Origin: Marseilla massiliensis
Lineage (GTDB): Bacteria > Bacteroidota > Bacteroidia > Bacteroidales > Bacteroidaceae
NCBI RefSeq assembly: GCF_016899955.1
Contig: NZ_JACJJL010000016.1
Coordinates: 32,216 to 96,215, forward strand
DNA: 64,000 nt
Direction: 5' to 3'
Part shown: positions 14,979 through 23,540 of the stretch, one piece after another
Position numbering within the stretch: position 1 is the stretch's first letter
How the letters are laid out: the number at the start of each line of letters is the position of its first letter
Translations under genes and position numbers: made by a program
Notes under the pieces: model-generated
Database searches by the model: none
What the model was told of the DNA's origin: nothing
The model's input: only the letters and a program-made list of their open reading frames with translations

Positions 14979-17138
14979 TCAATCCTCACTTGCCAGCTCG
15001 GCCTCGTGCTCCTTGACAAGCTGCTGCTGTATGTCGTTGGGCACAAGCTCATAGCTTGCGAACTTCGTTGTGAACGAAGCGCGCCCGCCCGTGATAGAGC
15101 TGAGTGAGATGCTGTAGTTCGACAATTCCTTCAAAGGAATCTTAGCCTGCAGCTTCTGGTAGCCGGCCTCGCTGTCCATGCCCATTATCATGGCCCGGCG
15201 GCCTTGCAGGTCGCTCATGACGTCGCCCATGAAATCGGCCGGCACATATACCTCCAGGTCGTAGATAGGCTCAAGAATCTTCGGGCCTGCCTCCCTGAAT
15301 GCGGCAGCAAAGGCGTTGCGGCCGGCAAGCATGAACGACAATTCGTTGGAGTCTACCGGGTGCATCTTGCCGTCGTACACAATGACACGCACGTCGCGGG
15401 CATAGCTTCCGGTGAGCGGGCCGCGCTCCATGCGCTCCATCACACCCTTGAGTATGGCCGGCATGAACCTGGCATCGATGGCGCCACCGACAACGGAGTT
15501 GATGAACACGAGCTTTCCGCCCCACTCCAGGTCGATTTCTTCTTTGTTCTTGACGTTGATGCGGTACTCCTGGCCTCCAAACTTGAACACTGTCGGGTCG
15601 GGCATGCCGTCGGCATAGGGCTCCACAATGAGGTGAACCTCGCCAAACTGACCGGCTCCGCCCGACTGCTTCTTGTGGCGGTAGTCGGCACGTGCAGCCT
15701 TGGTGATGGTCTCGCGGTAAGGAATCTTCGGCTCCTCGAACTTGACCTGTATCTTCTCGTTGTTCTCCATGCGCCACTTCAGCGTGCGCAGATGGAACTC
15801 ACCCTGCCCGTGCACAATCGTCTGGCGCAGCTCTTTGCTCTGCTCCACCACCCATGTCGGGTCTTCCTGGCGCATCTTTATCAGCGAAGCCATCATCTTT
15901 TCGGTTTCCTGCTCGTTGACGGCCTTGATGGCGCGCGAGTACTTCGAATTGGGGTATTTTATGAAATCATACTTGTATTCACAGTCCTTGCCGTTGAGCG
16001 CATTGCCAGTCTTCACGTCCTTCAGCTTCACCGTGCAGCCTATGTCGCCTGCACACATCTCGTCGACCTGTATTCGGTTGGCCCCGGCGCAGGCAAATAT
16101 CTGTGCCAGACGCTCCTTCGAGCCGCGGTCGGCATTGGTCAGGTCGGCACCGGCCTTTACCGTACCGCTCATCACCTTGAAGTAAGACACCTCGCCGATG
16201 TGCGGCTCCATGCCGGTCTTGAAGAAGTAGAGCGACGTCGGGCCGTTGCTGTCGGCAGCCACCTCCTCGCCTCTTGTGTTGTGCACCTTGGGCATCTCGC
16301 TCACAAACGGCACCACGTTGCCAAGGAACTCCATCAGCCGGCGCACGCCCATGTCCTTGCCTGCGCACACGCAGAACACCGGGAAGATGCTCCTGGTCAC
16401 AAGTCCCTTGCGTATGCCCTCGCGCATTTCGTCTTCCGTGAGGGCCTCTTCCTCGAAGAATTTCTCCATAAGGCCCTCGTCGTTTTCGGCCGCCGCCTCC
16501 ACCAAAGCCTTGTGCAGCTCCATGGCCTTGGGCATCTCTTCGGCCGGTATGTCCTCGATTATCGGTGCGCCGCCCTCGGGCTTCCACGAGTATTTCTTCA
16601 TCAGGAGCACATCTATGAGCGAATTGAAGCCCGGGCCTGTTGTTATAGGATACTGTATCTGGACGCACTTCGGGCCGTAGATGTCTTTCATCGACGACAC
16701 GATGGCATCGAAGTCGCACTTGTCGCTGTCGAGCTGGTTAACGAGAAAGATTACCGGCTTCTTCAGTTTCTCCGTATATCTGAAATTGTTCTGTGTCCCT
16801 ACCTCGGGCCCGTACTGCCCGTTGATGAGTATCACGGCCTGGTCGGTCACATTGAGTGCCGTTATCGCGCCGCCCACGAAGTCGTCGGCACCGGGGCAGT
16901 CGATGATATTCAGCTTCTTGTTGTTCCATTCTACGTGGAACACCGTAGAGAAAACAGAGTATCCATACTCCTGTTCCACGGGGAAATAGTCGCTTACGGT
17001 GTTCTTTGCCTCAACGGAGCCGCGGCGCTTTATGATGCCGGCTTCGTAGAGCATTGCTTCGGCAAGAGTTGTCTTGCCGCTACCCGCACTGCCAAGCAGT
17101 GCAATGTTTTTAATCTCGTTTGTCTGATATACTCTCAT
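14979..17138 (-). CDS. fusA2: Elongation factor G paralogue (EF-G2 type)
   Basis: A 719-residue EF-G-like translation factor. The five-domain EF-G layout is kept: a GTP-binding domain (P-loop GSAGSGKTT at 16-24, NQLD at 134-137), domain II, and III-V (GAGQFGEVHLIVEP, FINSVVGGAIDARF). The GTPase centre is altered: the G3 motif reads DCPGADDF (80-87), so the catalytic histidine of DTPGHVDF is alanine (A84), and the switch I arginine of QERGI is tyrosine (EQEYGY). This matches the Bacteroides EF-G2 class reported to support translocation without GTP hydrolysis and to aid gut colonisation. A candidate promoter is TACCTTAG near 17190, with TTG 19-20 bases further up. Confidence 0.92.
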   Translation of the reverse strand: MRVYQTNEIKNIALLGSAGSGKTTLAEAMLYEAGIIKRRGSVEAKNTVSDYFPVEQEYGYSVFSTVFHVEWNNKKLNIIDCPGADDFVGGAITALNVTDQAVILINGQYGPEVGTQNNFRYTEKLKKPVIFLVNQLDSDKCDFDAIVSSMKDIYGPKCVQIQYPITTGPGFNSLIDVLLMKKYSWKPEGGAPIIEDIPAEEMPKAMELHKALVEAAAENDEGLMEKFFEEEALTEDEMREGIRKGLVTRSIFPVFCVCAGKDMGVRRLMEFLGNVVPFVSEMPKVHNTRGEEVAADSNGPTSLYFFKTGMEPHIGEVSYFKVMSGTVKAGADLTNADRGSKERLAQIFACAGANRIQVDEMCAGDIGCTVKLKDVKTGNALNGKDCEYKYDFIKYPNSKYSRAIKAVNEQETEKMMASLIKMRQEDPTWVVEQSKELRQTIVHGQGEFHLRTLKWRMENNEKIQVKFEEPKIPYRETITKAARADYRHKKQSGGAGQFGEVHLIVEPYADGMPDPTVFKFGGQEYRINVKNKEEIDLEWGGKLVFINSVVGGAIDARFMPAILKGVMERMERGPLTGSYARDVRVIVYDGKMHPVDSNELSFMLAGRNAFAAAFREAGPKILEPIYDLEVYVPADFMGDVMSDLQGRRAMIMGMDSEAGYQKLQAKIPLKELSNYSISLSSITGGRASFTTKFASYELVPNDIQQQLVKEHEAELASED

Positions 17139-17227
17139 ATCGTCATAGATTTAAGTTGGTACTTAAGATATAATCGGCCTCTAAGGTAATGTTTTTCTTC
17201 GAGAAAGGCAATTAATACAAGGCAAAG

Positions 17228-17259
17228 TTTTCTGCGGTTAAGCAAAATTAGTATTTTTG
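17228..17259 (+). promoter_or_regulatory. Promoter of hemW
   Basis: TATTTTTG at 17252-17259 is an exact -7 box. The -33 region (TTTT at 17228-17231, 20-base spacing) is a partial match. Leader of about 10 bases. Confidence 0.6.
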
Positions 17260-17275
17260 CATTAAAATTCAAACT

Positions 17276-18388
17276 ATGCCAGGATTATACGTACACATAC
17301 CTTTTTGCAAAAGCCGCTGCATATACTGCGGGTTTTATTCGACCACCGACTCGTGTGCCGCAAGGCGATACGTCGACGCCCTGTGCGGCGAGATTGAGTT
17401 GCGCCGCGACTATCTCGGCGAGGCTCCGCAAACGATATACCTCGGCGGAGGCACCCCCAGCCAGTTGTCGCCCGAGTTGCTGAGCCGGCTGTTCGGGGCC
17501 ATCGACACCGGCAAGGCCGAGGAAGTGACGGTGGAGTGCAACCCCGACGACGTCACCCCGCAACTGGCCCAGGCACTGGCCGGGCTGCATGTCGACAGGG
17601 TGAGCATGGGGGCCCAGACGTTCGATGACGCCAGGCTGCGCTTCATCCGCCGCCGCCACAACGCGGCGGAGGTGGGCCGGGCCGTCGACACACTGCGCCG
17701 GGCCGGCATCGGCAACATCTGCATCGACCTGATGTATGGATTCCCCGGCGAGACGCCCGGGCAGTGGGCGGCCGACATCGAACGTGCGCTGGCCCTCGAG
17801 CCCGACCACATATCGGCCTACTGCCTGTCGTTCGAGGAAGGCACGCCGCTGTACTCCATGCTGCGGCGGGGACTCGTGGCCGAGGCCGACGAGGAGACCT
17901 GCCGGCAGATGTACGATGACCTGGCGTGCAGGATGGAGGCTGCGGGATACGAGCACTATGAGATTAGCAACTTCGCGCTGCCGGGCCGACGCTCAAGGCA
18001 CAACGGAAACTACTGGCGCGAGGTGCCATATATGGGAATCGGGGCGGCAGCCCACTCGTATGACGGGGGCAGCAGGCAATGGAACGTGGCCGACGTCGAC
18101 AAGTACATCGAGGCCATCGGGCGTGGCGTGGTGCCTATGGAAAGGGAGGTGCTCGACGAAAGGGCGCGATACAACGACAGGGTGATGCTGTCGCTCCGCA
18201 CATGCGAGGGCATTGACCTCGACAAGCTCTGCAGCGACTTCGGCCGCCACTACCTGTCGGTATGCCTGCAGGCTGCCGGCAAATACATTGCCGACGGACT
18301 GCTCGAACGCTGTGGCGGCCGACTGAGGCTCACCCGACGCGGCATCTTTGTGAGCGACATGATTATGAGCGACCTCATGGACGTGTAG
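17276..18388 (+). CDS. hemW: Radical SAM haem chaperone HemW
   Basis: HemW-type radical SAM protein (370 residues), formerly annotated as oxygen-independent coproporphyrinogen oxidase, now seen as a haem-trafficking protein. The [4Fe-4S]/SAM motif is C11-x3-C15-x2-C18 (CKSRCIYC), followed by GGGTPSQLS and the HemW-specific HNGNYW motif in SRHNGNYWREVPYMGIGAAAHS. It lacks the N-terminal extension of true HemN, and length is typical of HemW. Transcribed alone, divergent from EF-G2. Confidence 0.92.
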   Translation: MPGLYVHIPFCKSRCIYCGFYSTTDSCAARRYVDALCGEIELRRDYLGEAPQTIYLGGGTPSQLSPELLSRLFGAIDTGKAEEVTVECNPDDVTPQLAQALAGLHVDRVSMGAQTFDDARLRFIRRRHNAAEVGRAVDTLRRAGIGNICIDLMYGFPGETPGQWAADIERALALEPDHISAYCLSFEEGTPLYSMLRRGLVAEADEETCRQMYDDLACRMEAAGYEHYEISNFALPGRRSRHNGNYWREVPYMGIGAAAHSYDGGSRQWNVADVDKYIEAIGRGVVPMEREVLDERARYNDRVMLSLRTCEGIDLDKLCSDFGRHYLSVCLQAAGKYIADGLLERCGGRLRLTRRGIFVSDMIMSDLMDV

Positions 18389-18566
18389 GCAAAGCCGTAG
18401 CAGAGCCTGCGGGCCATTGGCTTGGCAAATGCCCCGCCGCGCCGCTGACACAGGGCTGCAATGCCTACATTATGTAAAGACAAGTCAAAAGGCGGACTTG
18501 CACGTGGCACGTTCGGCCAACTGCCTGACAGCCAGCCGGTTGACAAGAAGCGCATGACTGTGATTC

Positions 18567-18654
18567 AAAACGGCCCGTTCCGCATTGCCATACGGGCTGT
18601 ATTGAGGTGCCAAACGGCCCGTCCGGGCCGCCATAACGGCCCCGGCCGCATCGC
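18567..18654. repeat. 22-bp tandem repeat array C (four units)
   Basis: Units at 18567, 18589, 18611 and 18633, opening AAAACGGCCCGT, CATACGGGCTGT, CAAACGGCCCGT and ATAACGGCCCCG. It lies in the 430-base convergent gap 18389-18818 between hemW and pstS, which also holds the pstS terminator. Confidence 0.82.
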
Positions 18655-18731
18655 CGGGCACGATTTGTAAGGAAAAGGCACCGCCCGGCCGGGCTTATTC
18701 CCACGGCAACCCGGCGTGGCCAAACGGCAAA

Positions 18732-18769
18732 GGCCGCCGGCATTGCACCACTGTACAATACCGGCGGCC
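18732..18769 (-). terminator. Hairpin terminator of pstS
   Basis: Arms GGCCGCCGG + ATTG and CAAT + CCGGCGGCC pair with one C/A mismatch around a 10-base loop. On the minus strand a TTTGCCGTTT stretch follows. Confidence 0.68.
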
Positions 18770-18818
18770 ATCCTCAGCATTATCCCAAATACCTATCTAA
18801 GCCTTTGGCGCATGCCTG

Positions 18819-19655
18819 TCACCTGACAGGCACGTAGCCGCTTTTCATCACAATCCTCTGCCCTGCGTCAGACAGCAAGTAGTTTATGAACGGCTTGACC
18901 ACATTGTCCTTGTCTGCCGTATAATAGTAATACAGCTCGCGGATGATAGGATAAGTGTGGTCTCTGCCCGTCGCCATGCTCGGATAGACGAAGCGCTTGC
19001 CGTCGTACGACACCTTTATGGCCTTGACGCGCTTGTTGACATAAGCCATGCCAACGTAGCCGATGGCGCCGCGCGTCTGGCTCACCGACTGTATCACGGC
19101 TCCCGTGGCCGGCATCGAGAGCACTCCGGCCATGTAGTTCTTCTCGTGCAGCACGCTGGTCTTGAAAAACTCATACGTGCCCGACGACGTCTCGCGCGAA
19201 TAAACAATTATCTTCAGGTCTTCGCCGCGCTTGCCGGTCACTGCGTCGCGCACCTGGCTCCAGTTGGTTATCTTGCCCCTGAAAATGTCTTCCAGCTGCT
19301 GGCGCGTCAGGTTTGTCACCGGGTTGCCCGGGTTGACAACCACAGCCAGCGCGTCGTATGCCACCACCGCCTCGCGCAACTGCTTGCCGCTCTTCTTCAG
19401 TTTCATCCTCTCGCTAAACTTGATGGAGCGCGAAGCCATCGCTATGTCTGTAGTACCGTCGAGCAAGGCTGATATGCCCACACCCGAACCGCCACCTGTC
19501 ACCGTGACACGTGCACCCGCATGTTGGTTCATGTATGTCTCGGCGGCTTCCTGTGACACAGGCAGCACTGTGTCGCTGCCCTTTATCTTCTGTGCGTTGG
19601 ACAGTTGCACACAAGCGGCCATCACTGCAATGGCAATCAGTCTTGTAAATTTCAT
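18819..19655 (-). CDS. pstS: Phosphate ABC transporter substrate-binding protein PstS
   Basis: Periplasmic phosphate-binding protein (278 residues). A signal peptide (about 1-21, cleavage after NA in LSNAQKIKGS) leads to the type II binding fold. Phosphate-contact segments are visible: KGSDTV near 25, GGGSGVGISAL (55-64) and SRETSSGTYEFF. Length is typical of Bacteroidota PstS. It is transcribed away from pstCAB-phoU, and one of the two Pho-box-like sites (19738-19755) is oriented towards it. Its -7 region is poor (TTATTTCG near 19699-19706), consistent with a promoter needing an activator. Confidence 0.92.
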   Translation of the reverse strand: MKFTRLIAIAVMAACVQLSNAQKIKGSDTVLPVSQEAAETYMNQHAGARVTVTGGGSGVGISALLDGTTDIAMASRSIKFSERMKLKKSGKQLREAVVAYDALAVVVNPGNPVTNLTRQQLEDIFRGKITNWSQVRDAVTGKRGEDLKIIVYSRETSSGTYEFFKTSVLHEKNYMAGVLSMPATGAVIQSVSQTRGAIGYVGMAYVNKRVKAIKVSYDGKRFVYPSMATGRDHTYPIIRELYYYYTADKDNVVKPFINYLLSDAGQRIVMKSGYVPVR

Positions 19656-19737
19656 GTCGTTGTGAGTTTATGAATGTCTTGTTGTTTCGTTTACGCCGCG
19701 AAATAACAACTAATATGTTACGGCGAATATACACATG

Positions 19738-19755
19738 TGTTACAATTGCATTACA
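19738..19755 (-). promoter_or_regulatory. Pho-box-like site facing pstS
   Basis: Read on the minus strand: TGTAATGCAATTGTAACA, two 7-base repeats (TGTAATG, TGTAACA) separated by CAAT. The 7-4-7 direct-repeat layout is that of PhoB sites. It ends about 32 bases before a degenerate -7 region. Confidence 0.6.
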
Positions 19756-19774
19756 GCCCTCGCGCCGGCCCACA

Positions 19775-19792
19775 TGTAACACAATTGTAACC
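19775..19792 (+). promoter_or_regulatory. Pho-box-like site facing pstC
   Basis: TGTAACACAATTGTAACC: TGTAACA and TGTAACC separated by CAAT. It matches the site at 19738-19755 at 15 of 18 positions in the opposite orientation and lies just upstream of the pstC -33 region. Confidence 0.62.
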
Positions 19793-19800
19793 TCCGTGTC

Positions 19801-19831
19801 ATTGTTTGTTCATTTGCCATGCCTACTTTTG
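19801..19831 (+). promoter_or_regulatory. Promoter of pstCAB-phoU
   Basis: ATTG (19801-19804), 19 bases, TACTTTTG (19824-19831). The -33 box is imperfect and immediately follows the Pho-box-like site, as expected for an activator-dependent promoter. Confidence 0.65.
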
Positions 19832-19863
19832 CGGCCGAATGAAGTAAACGGCAATACAAAACA

Positions 19864-21051
19864 ATGAAAAAGGTATTTGAGAAAATTATCAGCGGGATTA
19901 TCACCTGCAGCGGATTCCTCACCAGTGTGGTGATTCTGCTCATCGTGGTCTTCCTTTTCTCTGAAGGCCTGGGGCTTTTCTCACAAAAGACTATAGAGGA
20001 GGGCTACACGCTAGTTGTGAACAAGAGCAACCCCGTTGAGGAGCTTAACGCAAAGCAAATCAAGGAAGTGTTCGATGAGGACGTCACCAACTGGGAGGAG
20101 GTAGGCGGCAAGCCGGAGCCGATAATGGTGTTCCGCTTCGAAGACATGCAGAAGTATTTCAGCGAAGAGGAGCTCGGCCCGAACTATGAGAACGCCACGG
20201 CCTGCATCAACTCGCTGGTCGAGAAGAACCCCGGCATAGTGGCCTTTGTGCCCGAAGAGTTTGCCGGCGGCGACGGATTCTGCGGCAAGCGGCTTAAAGA
20301 CCACACTATATCTGCCGGCGAAGTGTTCGGAGGCAACGAATGGTTTCCGACGGCCACGCCCGCAGCCCAGTTCGGATTCATGCCCCTGATACTCGGAACC
20401 GTGTGGGTGACTGTGTTCGCCATTCTCTTCGCTTTGCCTTTCGGACTGTCTGTGGCCATATATATGTCTGAGGTGTCTTCGGCCAGGATGCGCGCCATAC
20501 TGAAGCCCGTCATCGAGCTGCTCAACGGCATTCCGTCGGTTGTCTACGGCTTCTTCGGGCTTATCGTGGTCGTGCCGCTGCTACAAGATGTGTTCGGGCT
20601 GCCTGTGGGCGAGAGCGGACTGGCCGGAGCTATCGTACTGGCCATCATGGCGCTGCCCACCATCATCACCGTGAGCCAGGACGCCATGCAGAACTGCCCG
20701 CGCTCGCAGAGAGAGGCAAGCCTGGCTCTCGGCGCCTCGAAATGGCAGACTATATATAAGGTGGTGATGCCGTATTCCATCTCGGGAATAACCTCGGCAG
20801 TGGTCCTGGGCATAGGCAGGGCCTTCGGAGAGACCATGGCCGTGCTCATGGTTACGGGCAACGCGGCGGTCATCCCGCTGTCAATCACCGACCCGCTGCG
20901 CACCATACCGGCCACCATAGCGGCCGAACTGGGCGAGGCACCGGCCGGCGGGCCACACTACCAGTCGCTGTTCTTGCTCGGCGTGGTGCTCTTCTTCATC
21001 ACACTGATCATCAACTCGAGCGTTGAATACATTTCATCCAAAAACAAGTAA
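19864..21051 (+). CDS. pstC: Phosphate ABC transporter permease PstC with PstS-like insertion
   Basis: Inner-membrane permease (395 residues) of the high-affinity phosphate importer. The first helix (about 11-34) is followed by a periplasmic insertion of about 110 residues (47-155) before the permease core. Segment 51-80 (VVNKSNPVEELNAKQIKEVF, then TNWEEV) resembles PstS residues 106-135 from the same locus (VVNPGNPVTNLTRQQLEDIF, then TNWSQV). A later NPGIVAFVPEEFA also resembles the PstS TRGAIGYVGMAYV stretch. The core has the EAA loop (REASLALGASKWQTIYKVV). Standard PstC lacks this insertion. Two bases separate it from pstA. Confidence 0.9.
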   Translation: MKKVFEKIISGIITCSGFLTSVVILLIVVFLFSEGLGLFSQKTIEEGYTLVVNKSNPVEELNAKQIKEVFDEDVTNWEEVGGKPEPIMVFRFEDMQKYFSEEELGPNYENATACINSLVEKNPGIVAFVPEEFAGGDGFCGKRLKDHTISAGEVFGGNEWFPTATPAAQFGFMPLILGTVWVTVFAILFALPFGLSVAIYMSEVSSARMRAILKPVIELLNGIPSVVYGFFGLIVVVPLLQDVFGLPVGESGLAGAIVLAIMALPTIITVSQDAMQNCPRSQREASLALGASKWQTIYKVVMPYSISGITSAVVLGIGRAFGETMAVLMVTGNAAVIPLSITDPLRTIPATIAAELGEAPAGGPHYQSLFLLGVVLFFITLIINSSVEYISSKNK

Positions 21052-21053
21052 TC

Positions 21054-21941
21054 ATGGACAACAAGAACATAAGCGTAAACAACCACGCACGCAAGATGCT
21101 CGCACAAAACGTGGCCTTCACCACGTTCAGGATACTGAGCGGGGTCATCGTCACCATACTTTTCATCATTCTGGCCTTCATCATCATAAAGGGGGCAAGC
21201 GTGCTCAACTGGGACTTCATCACCACTCCGCCCACCGACGGCATGAAGGGAGGCGGCATTTGGCCGGCAATAGTGGGAACGTTCTACCTGATGGTGGGCA
21301 GTGCGCTCTTCGCTTTCCCCCTCGGCATCATGAGCGGAATATACATGAACGAATACGCTTCGCACGGAAAGATTGTCAAGTTCATCAGGATGATGACCAA
21401 CAACCTGGCCGGCATACCTTCGATAGTGTTCGGTCTGTTCGGCATGTCGCTCTTTGTCAACTTCTTCGGCTTTGGCGACAGCATCCTCGCAGGCTCGCTC
21501 ACGCTCGGCCTCCTGGCCCTGCCGCTGGTGATTCGAACCACCGAAGAGGCCCTCAAGGCCATCCCCAACAGCTTCAGGGAGGGCAGCCTTGCGCTTGGCG
21601 CCACCAAGCTCCAGACAATATGGCACGTCATACTGCCCATGGGAATGCCCAACATCATTACCGGACTAATACTTGCCCTCGGGCGTGTGTCGGGCGAAAC
21701 GGCCCCTATCCTGTTCACCTGCGCGGCCTACTTCCTGCCGCAACTGCCCGAGAGCGTGTTCGACCAGTGCATGGCTCTGCCCTATCACCTGTACGTGCTG
21801 GCCACGAGTGGCACCGACATGGACAAGCAAATACCAATAGCCTACGGCACGGCGCTGGTGCTGGTGATCATCATTCTCTTTGTAAACTTGCTGGCAAACG
21901 CGCTCCGCAACTATTTCCAAAACAAGCTGAAAACGAATTAA
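21054..21941 (+). CDS. pstA: Phosphate ABC transporter permease PstA
   Basis: Second permease (295 residues) of the PstSCAB importer, with six hydrophobic helices. The EAA loop is RTTEEALKAIPNSFREGSLALGATKLQTIWHVILP in the cytosolic region near 160-195. Other hallmarks are NLAGIPSIVFGLFGMSLFV and LGRVSGETAPILFT. The N-terminal cytosolic segment is short. It starts two bases after pstC and ends 19 bases before pstB. Confidence 0.93.
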   Translation: MDNKNISVNNHARKMLAQNVAFTTFRILSGVIVTILFIILAFIIIKGASVLNWDFITTPPTDGMKGGGIWPAIVGTFYLMVGSALFAFPLGIMSGIYMNEYASHGKIVKFIRMMTNNLAGIPSIVFGLFGMSLFVNFFGFGDSILAGSLTLGLLALPLVIRTTEEALKAIPNSFREGSLALGATKLQTIWHVILPMGMPNIITGLILALGRVSGETAPILFTCAAYFLPQLPESVFDQCMALPYHLYVLATSGTDMDKQIPIAYGTALVLVIIILFVNLLANALRNYFQNKLKTN

Positions 21942-21960
21942 TACAACATAGAACCGACTT

Positions 21961-22713
21961 ATGAGTAAGATTGAAGCACAACACGTCGACTTCCACTACG
22001 GCTCTTTCCATGCCCTGAAGGACATCAACATGAGCATCAAAGAGCATGAGGTAGTGGCTTTCATCGGCCCGTCAGGATGCGGCAAGTCCACTTTCCTAAG
22101 GCTGTTCAACCGCATGAACGACCTGATACCCGACACAAGGCTTGACGGGCAGATCACCATCGACGGACAAAACATATACGACCGCTCTGTCAACGTAGAC
22201 GAACTGCGGAAGAATGTGGGCATGGTGTTCCAGCGCCCCAACCCGTTCCCGAAGAGCATTTACGAGAATGTGGCCTACGGACTGCGCGTCAACGGCATCA
22301 AGGACGAGGCGTTCATTGCCGAAATGGTTGAGGAATCGCTGCGCGGGGCCGCCCTGTGGGATGAGGTGAAAGACAAGCTCAAGAAATCGGCCTACGCTCT
22401 CTCAGGCGGGCAGCAGCAGCGGCTCTGCATAGCAAGGGCCATGGCCGTGTCGCCATCAGTGCTGCTGATGGACGAGCCGGCGTCGGCACTCGACCCTATA
22501 TCGACGGCCAAAGTGGAAGAGCTGATACACGAAATCAAAAAAGACTATACCATCATCATCGTGACGCACAACATGCAGCAGGCCACGCGAGTGAGCGACA
22601 AGACGGCGTTCTTCTATCTCGGCCAGCTGATTGAATACGACAACACGAACAAGATTTTCACCAACCCGTCGAAGGAGGAAACGCAAAACTACATCACAGG
22701 ACGATTCGGATAA
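21961..22713 (+). CDS. pstB: Phosphate ABC transporter ATPase PstB
   Basis: ATP-binding subunit (250 residues) of the phosphate importer. Walker A is GPSGCGKST (36-44); the PstB-specific segment [18 protein letters not shown] follows; Q-loop [17 protein letters not shown]; signature [14 protein letters not shown]; Walker [14 protein letters not shown]-loop VTHNMQQA. All catalytic residues are intact and length is normal. It lies between pstA and phoU on the plus strand. Confidence 0.96.
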   Translation: MSKIEAQHVDFHYGSFHALKDINMSIKEHEVVAFIGPSGCGKSTFLRLFNRMNDLIPDTRLDGQITIDGQNIYDRSVNVDELRKNVGMVFQRPNPFPKSIYENVAYGLRVNGIKDEAFIAEMVEESLRGAALWDEVKDKLKKSAYALSGGQQQRLCIARAMAVSPSVLLMDEPASALDPISTAKVEELIHEIKKDYTIIIVTHNMQQATRVSDKTAFFYLGQLIEYDNTNKIFTNPSKEETQNYITGRFG

Positions 22714-22734
22714 TAACTTTTAAAGACTGAAGCT

Positions 22735-23451
22735 ATGGTAAAATTTGTAGACGAAGAACTCGTAAAGATACGCAAGGAGATACTGGACATGTGGACTCTT
22801 GTCTACGACCAGATGAGAAACGTGTGCGAGGCCATACCCACCTCTGAGAAGGAGAAGGCGTGGGATGTGCTGATAAGGGAGAAGAGGGTGAACGCCAGCG
22901 AACTGAAACTGGACTGTGACGTAGAGGACTTCCTGGTGCTGTACAACCCTGTTGCCATCGACCTGCGCTTCGCCCTGGCAATGCTCAAGATAAACACCGA
23001 CCTGGAACGCATAGGCGATTTCGCCGAGAACATTGCCAGGTTCATCATCAAGCAGGACGGCAAGCACATAGACCCCGAGCTGCTCAAGCGCATCAGGCTG
23101 CAAGAGATGGTCGACGGGGTGCTCGACATGCTGGTCACATCGAGGCTCGCCCTCGAGAAGGAAGACATCTCAATGGCCAACAGCCTGTTTGAAAAAGACA
23201 ACCTGCTCGACGAAATCAACGCCGCGGCTACCGACGTCCTAGCCGAGTACGCAAAGGAACACCCCGACAAGGTGGCGTTCTGCATAGACTTCAAAGGTGT
23301 GTTCCTGCGCCTCGAGCGCACGGGCGACCACATCACCAACCTGGCCGAGGAGATTGTGTTCTACATCGACGCCGAGGTGCTCAAGCACTCGTCGGACAAG
23401 ACAAAGATGCAGATGGCCATAGCCAGCCGCATGAAAGAAGGCCAGAACTGA
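22735..23451 (+). CDS. phoU: Phosphate signalling protein PhoU
   Basis: PhoU (238 residues) links Pst activity to the PhoR-PhoB system and limits phosphate uptake. The protein is two three-helix bundles. The family metal-site motif appears twice, as NTDLERIGDFAENIA (about 85-99) and RLERTGDHITNLAEEIV (about 202-218). It closes the pst operon and is followed by a strong terminator at 23469-23517. No phoBR pair is in this window. Confidence 0.94.
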   Translation: MVKFVDEELVKIRKEILDMWTLVYDQMRNVCEAIPTSEKEKAWDVLIREKRVNASELKLDCDVEDFLVLYNPVAIDLRFALAMLKINTDLERIGDFAENIARFIIKQDGKHIDPELLKRIRLQEMVDGVLDMLVTSRLALEKEDISMANSLFEKDNLLDEINAAATDVLAEYAKEHPDKVAFCIDFKGVFLRLERTGDHITNLAEEIVFYIDAEVLKHSSDKTKMQMAIASRMKEGQN

Positions 23452-23468
23452 CCGCCGCCACAATGAGC

Positions 23469-23517
23469 GCCACACCCGCCGCGGGCCCCTGCCGGGTCGG
23501 CGGCGGGTGTGGCTTTT
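23469..23517 (+). terminator. Intrinsic terminator of pstCAB-phoU
   Basis: Perfect 13-base arms GCCACACCCGCCG (23469-23481) and CGGCGGGTGTGGC (23501-23513), followed by TTTTGTG. Confidence 0.82.
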
Positions 23518-23540
23518 GTGCGCCCGGGCCATGGGCGAGC

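Noticed and set aside
15204..17189. 661-residue frame on the plus strand
   Set aside because: It lies entirely opposite the EF-G2 gene and its translation is rich in His/Val/Leu, as expected from an antisense shadow in GC-rich DNA. No family resemblance.
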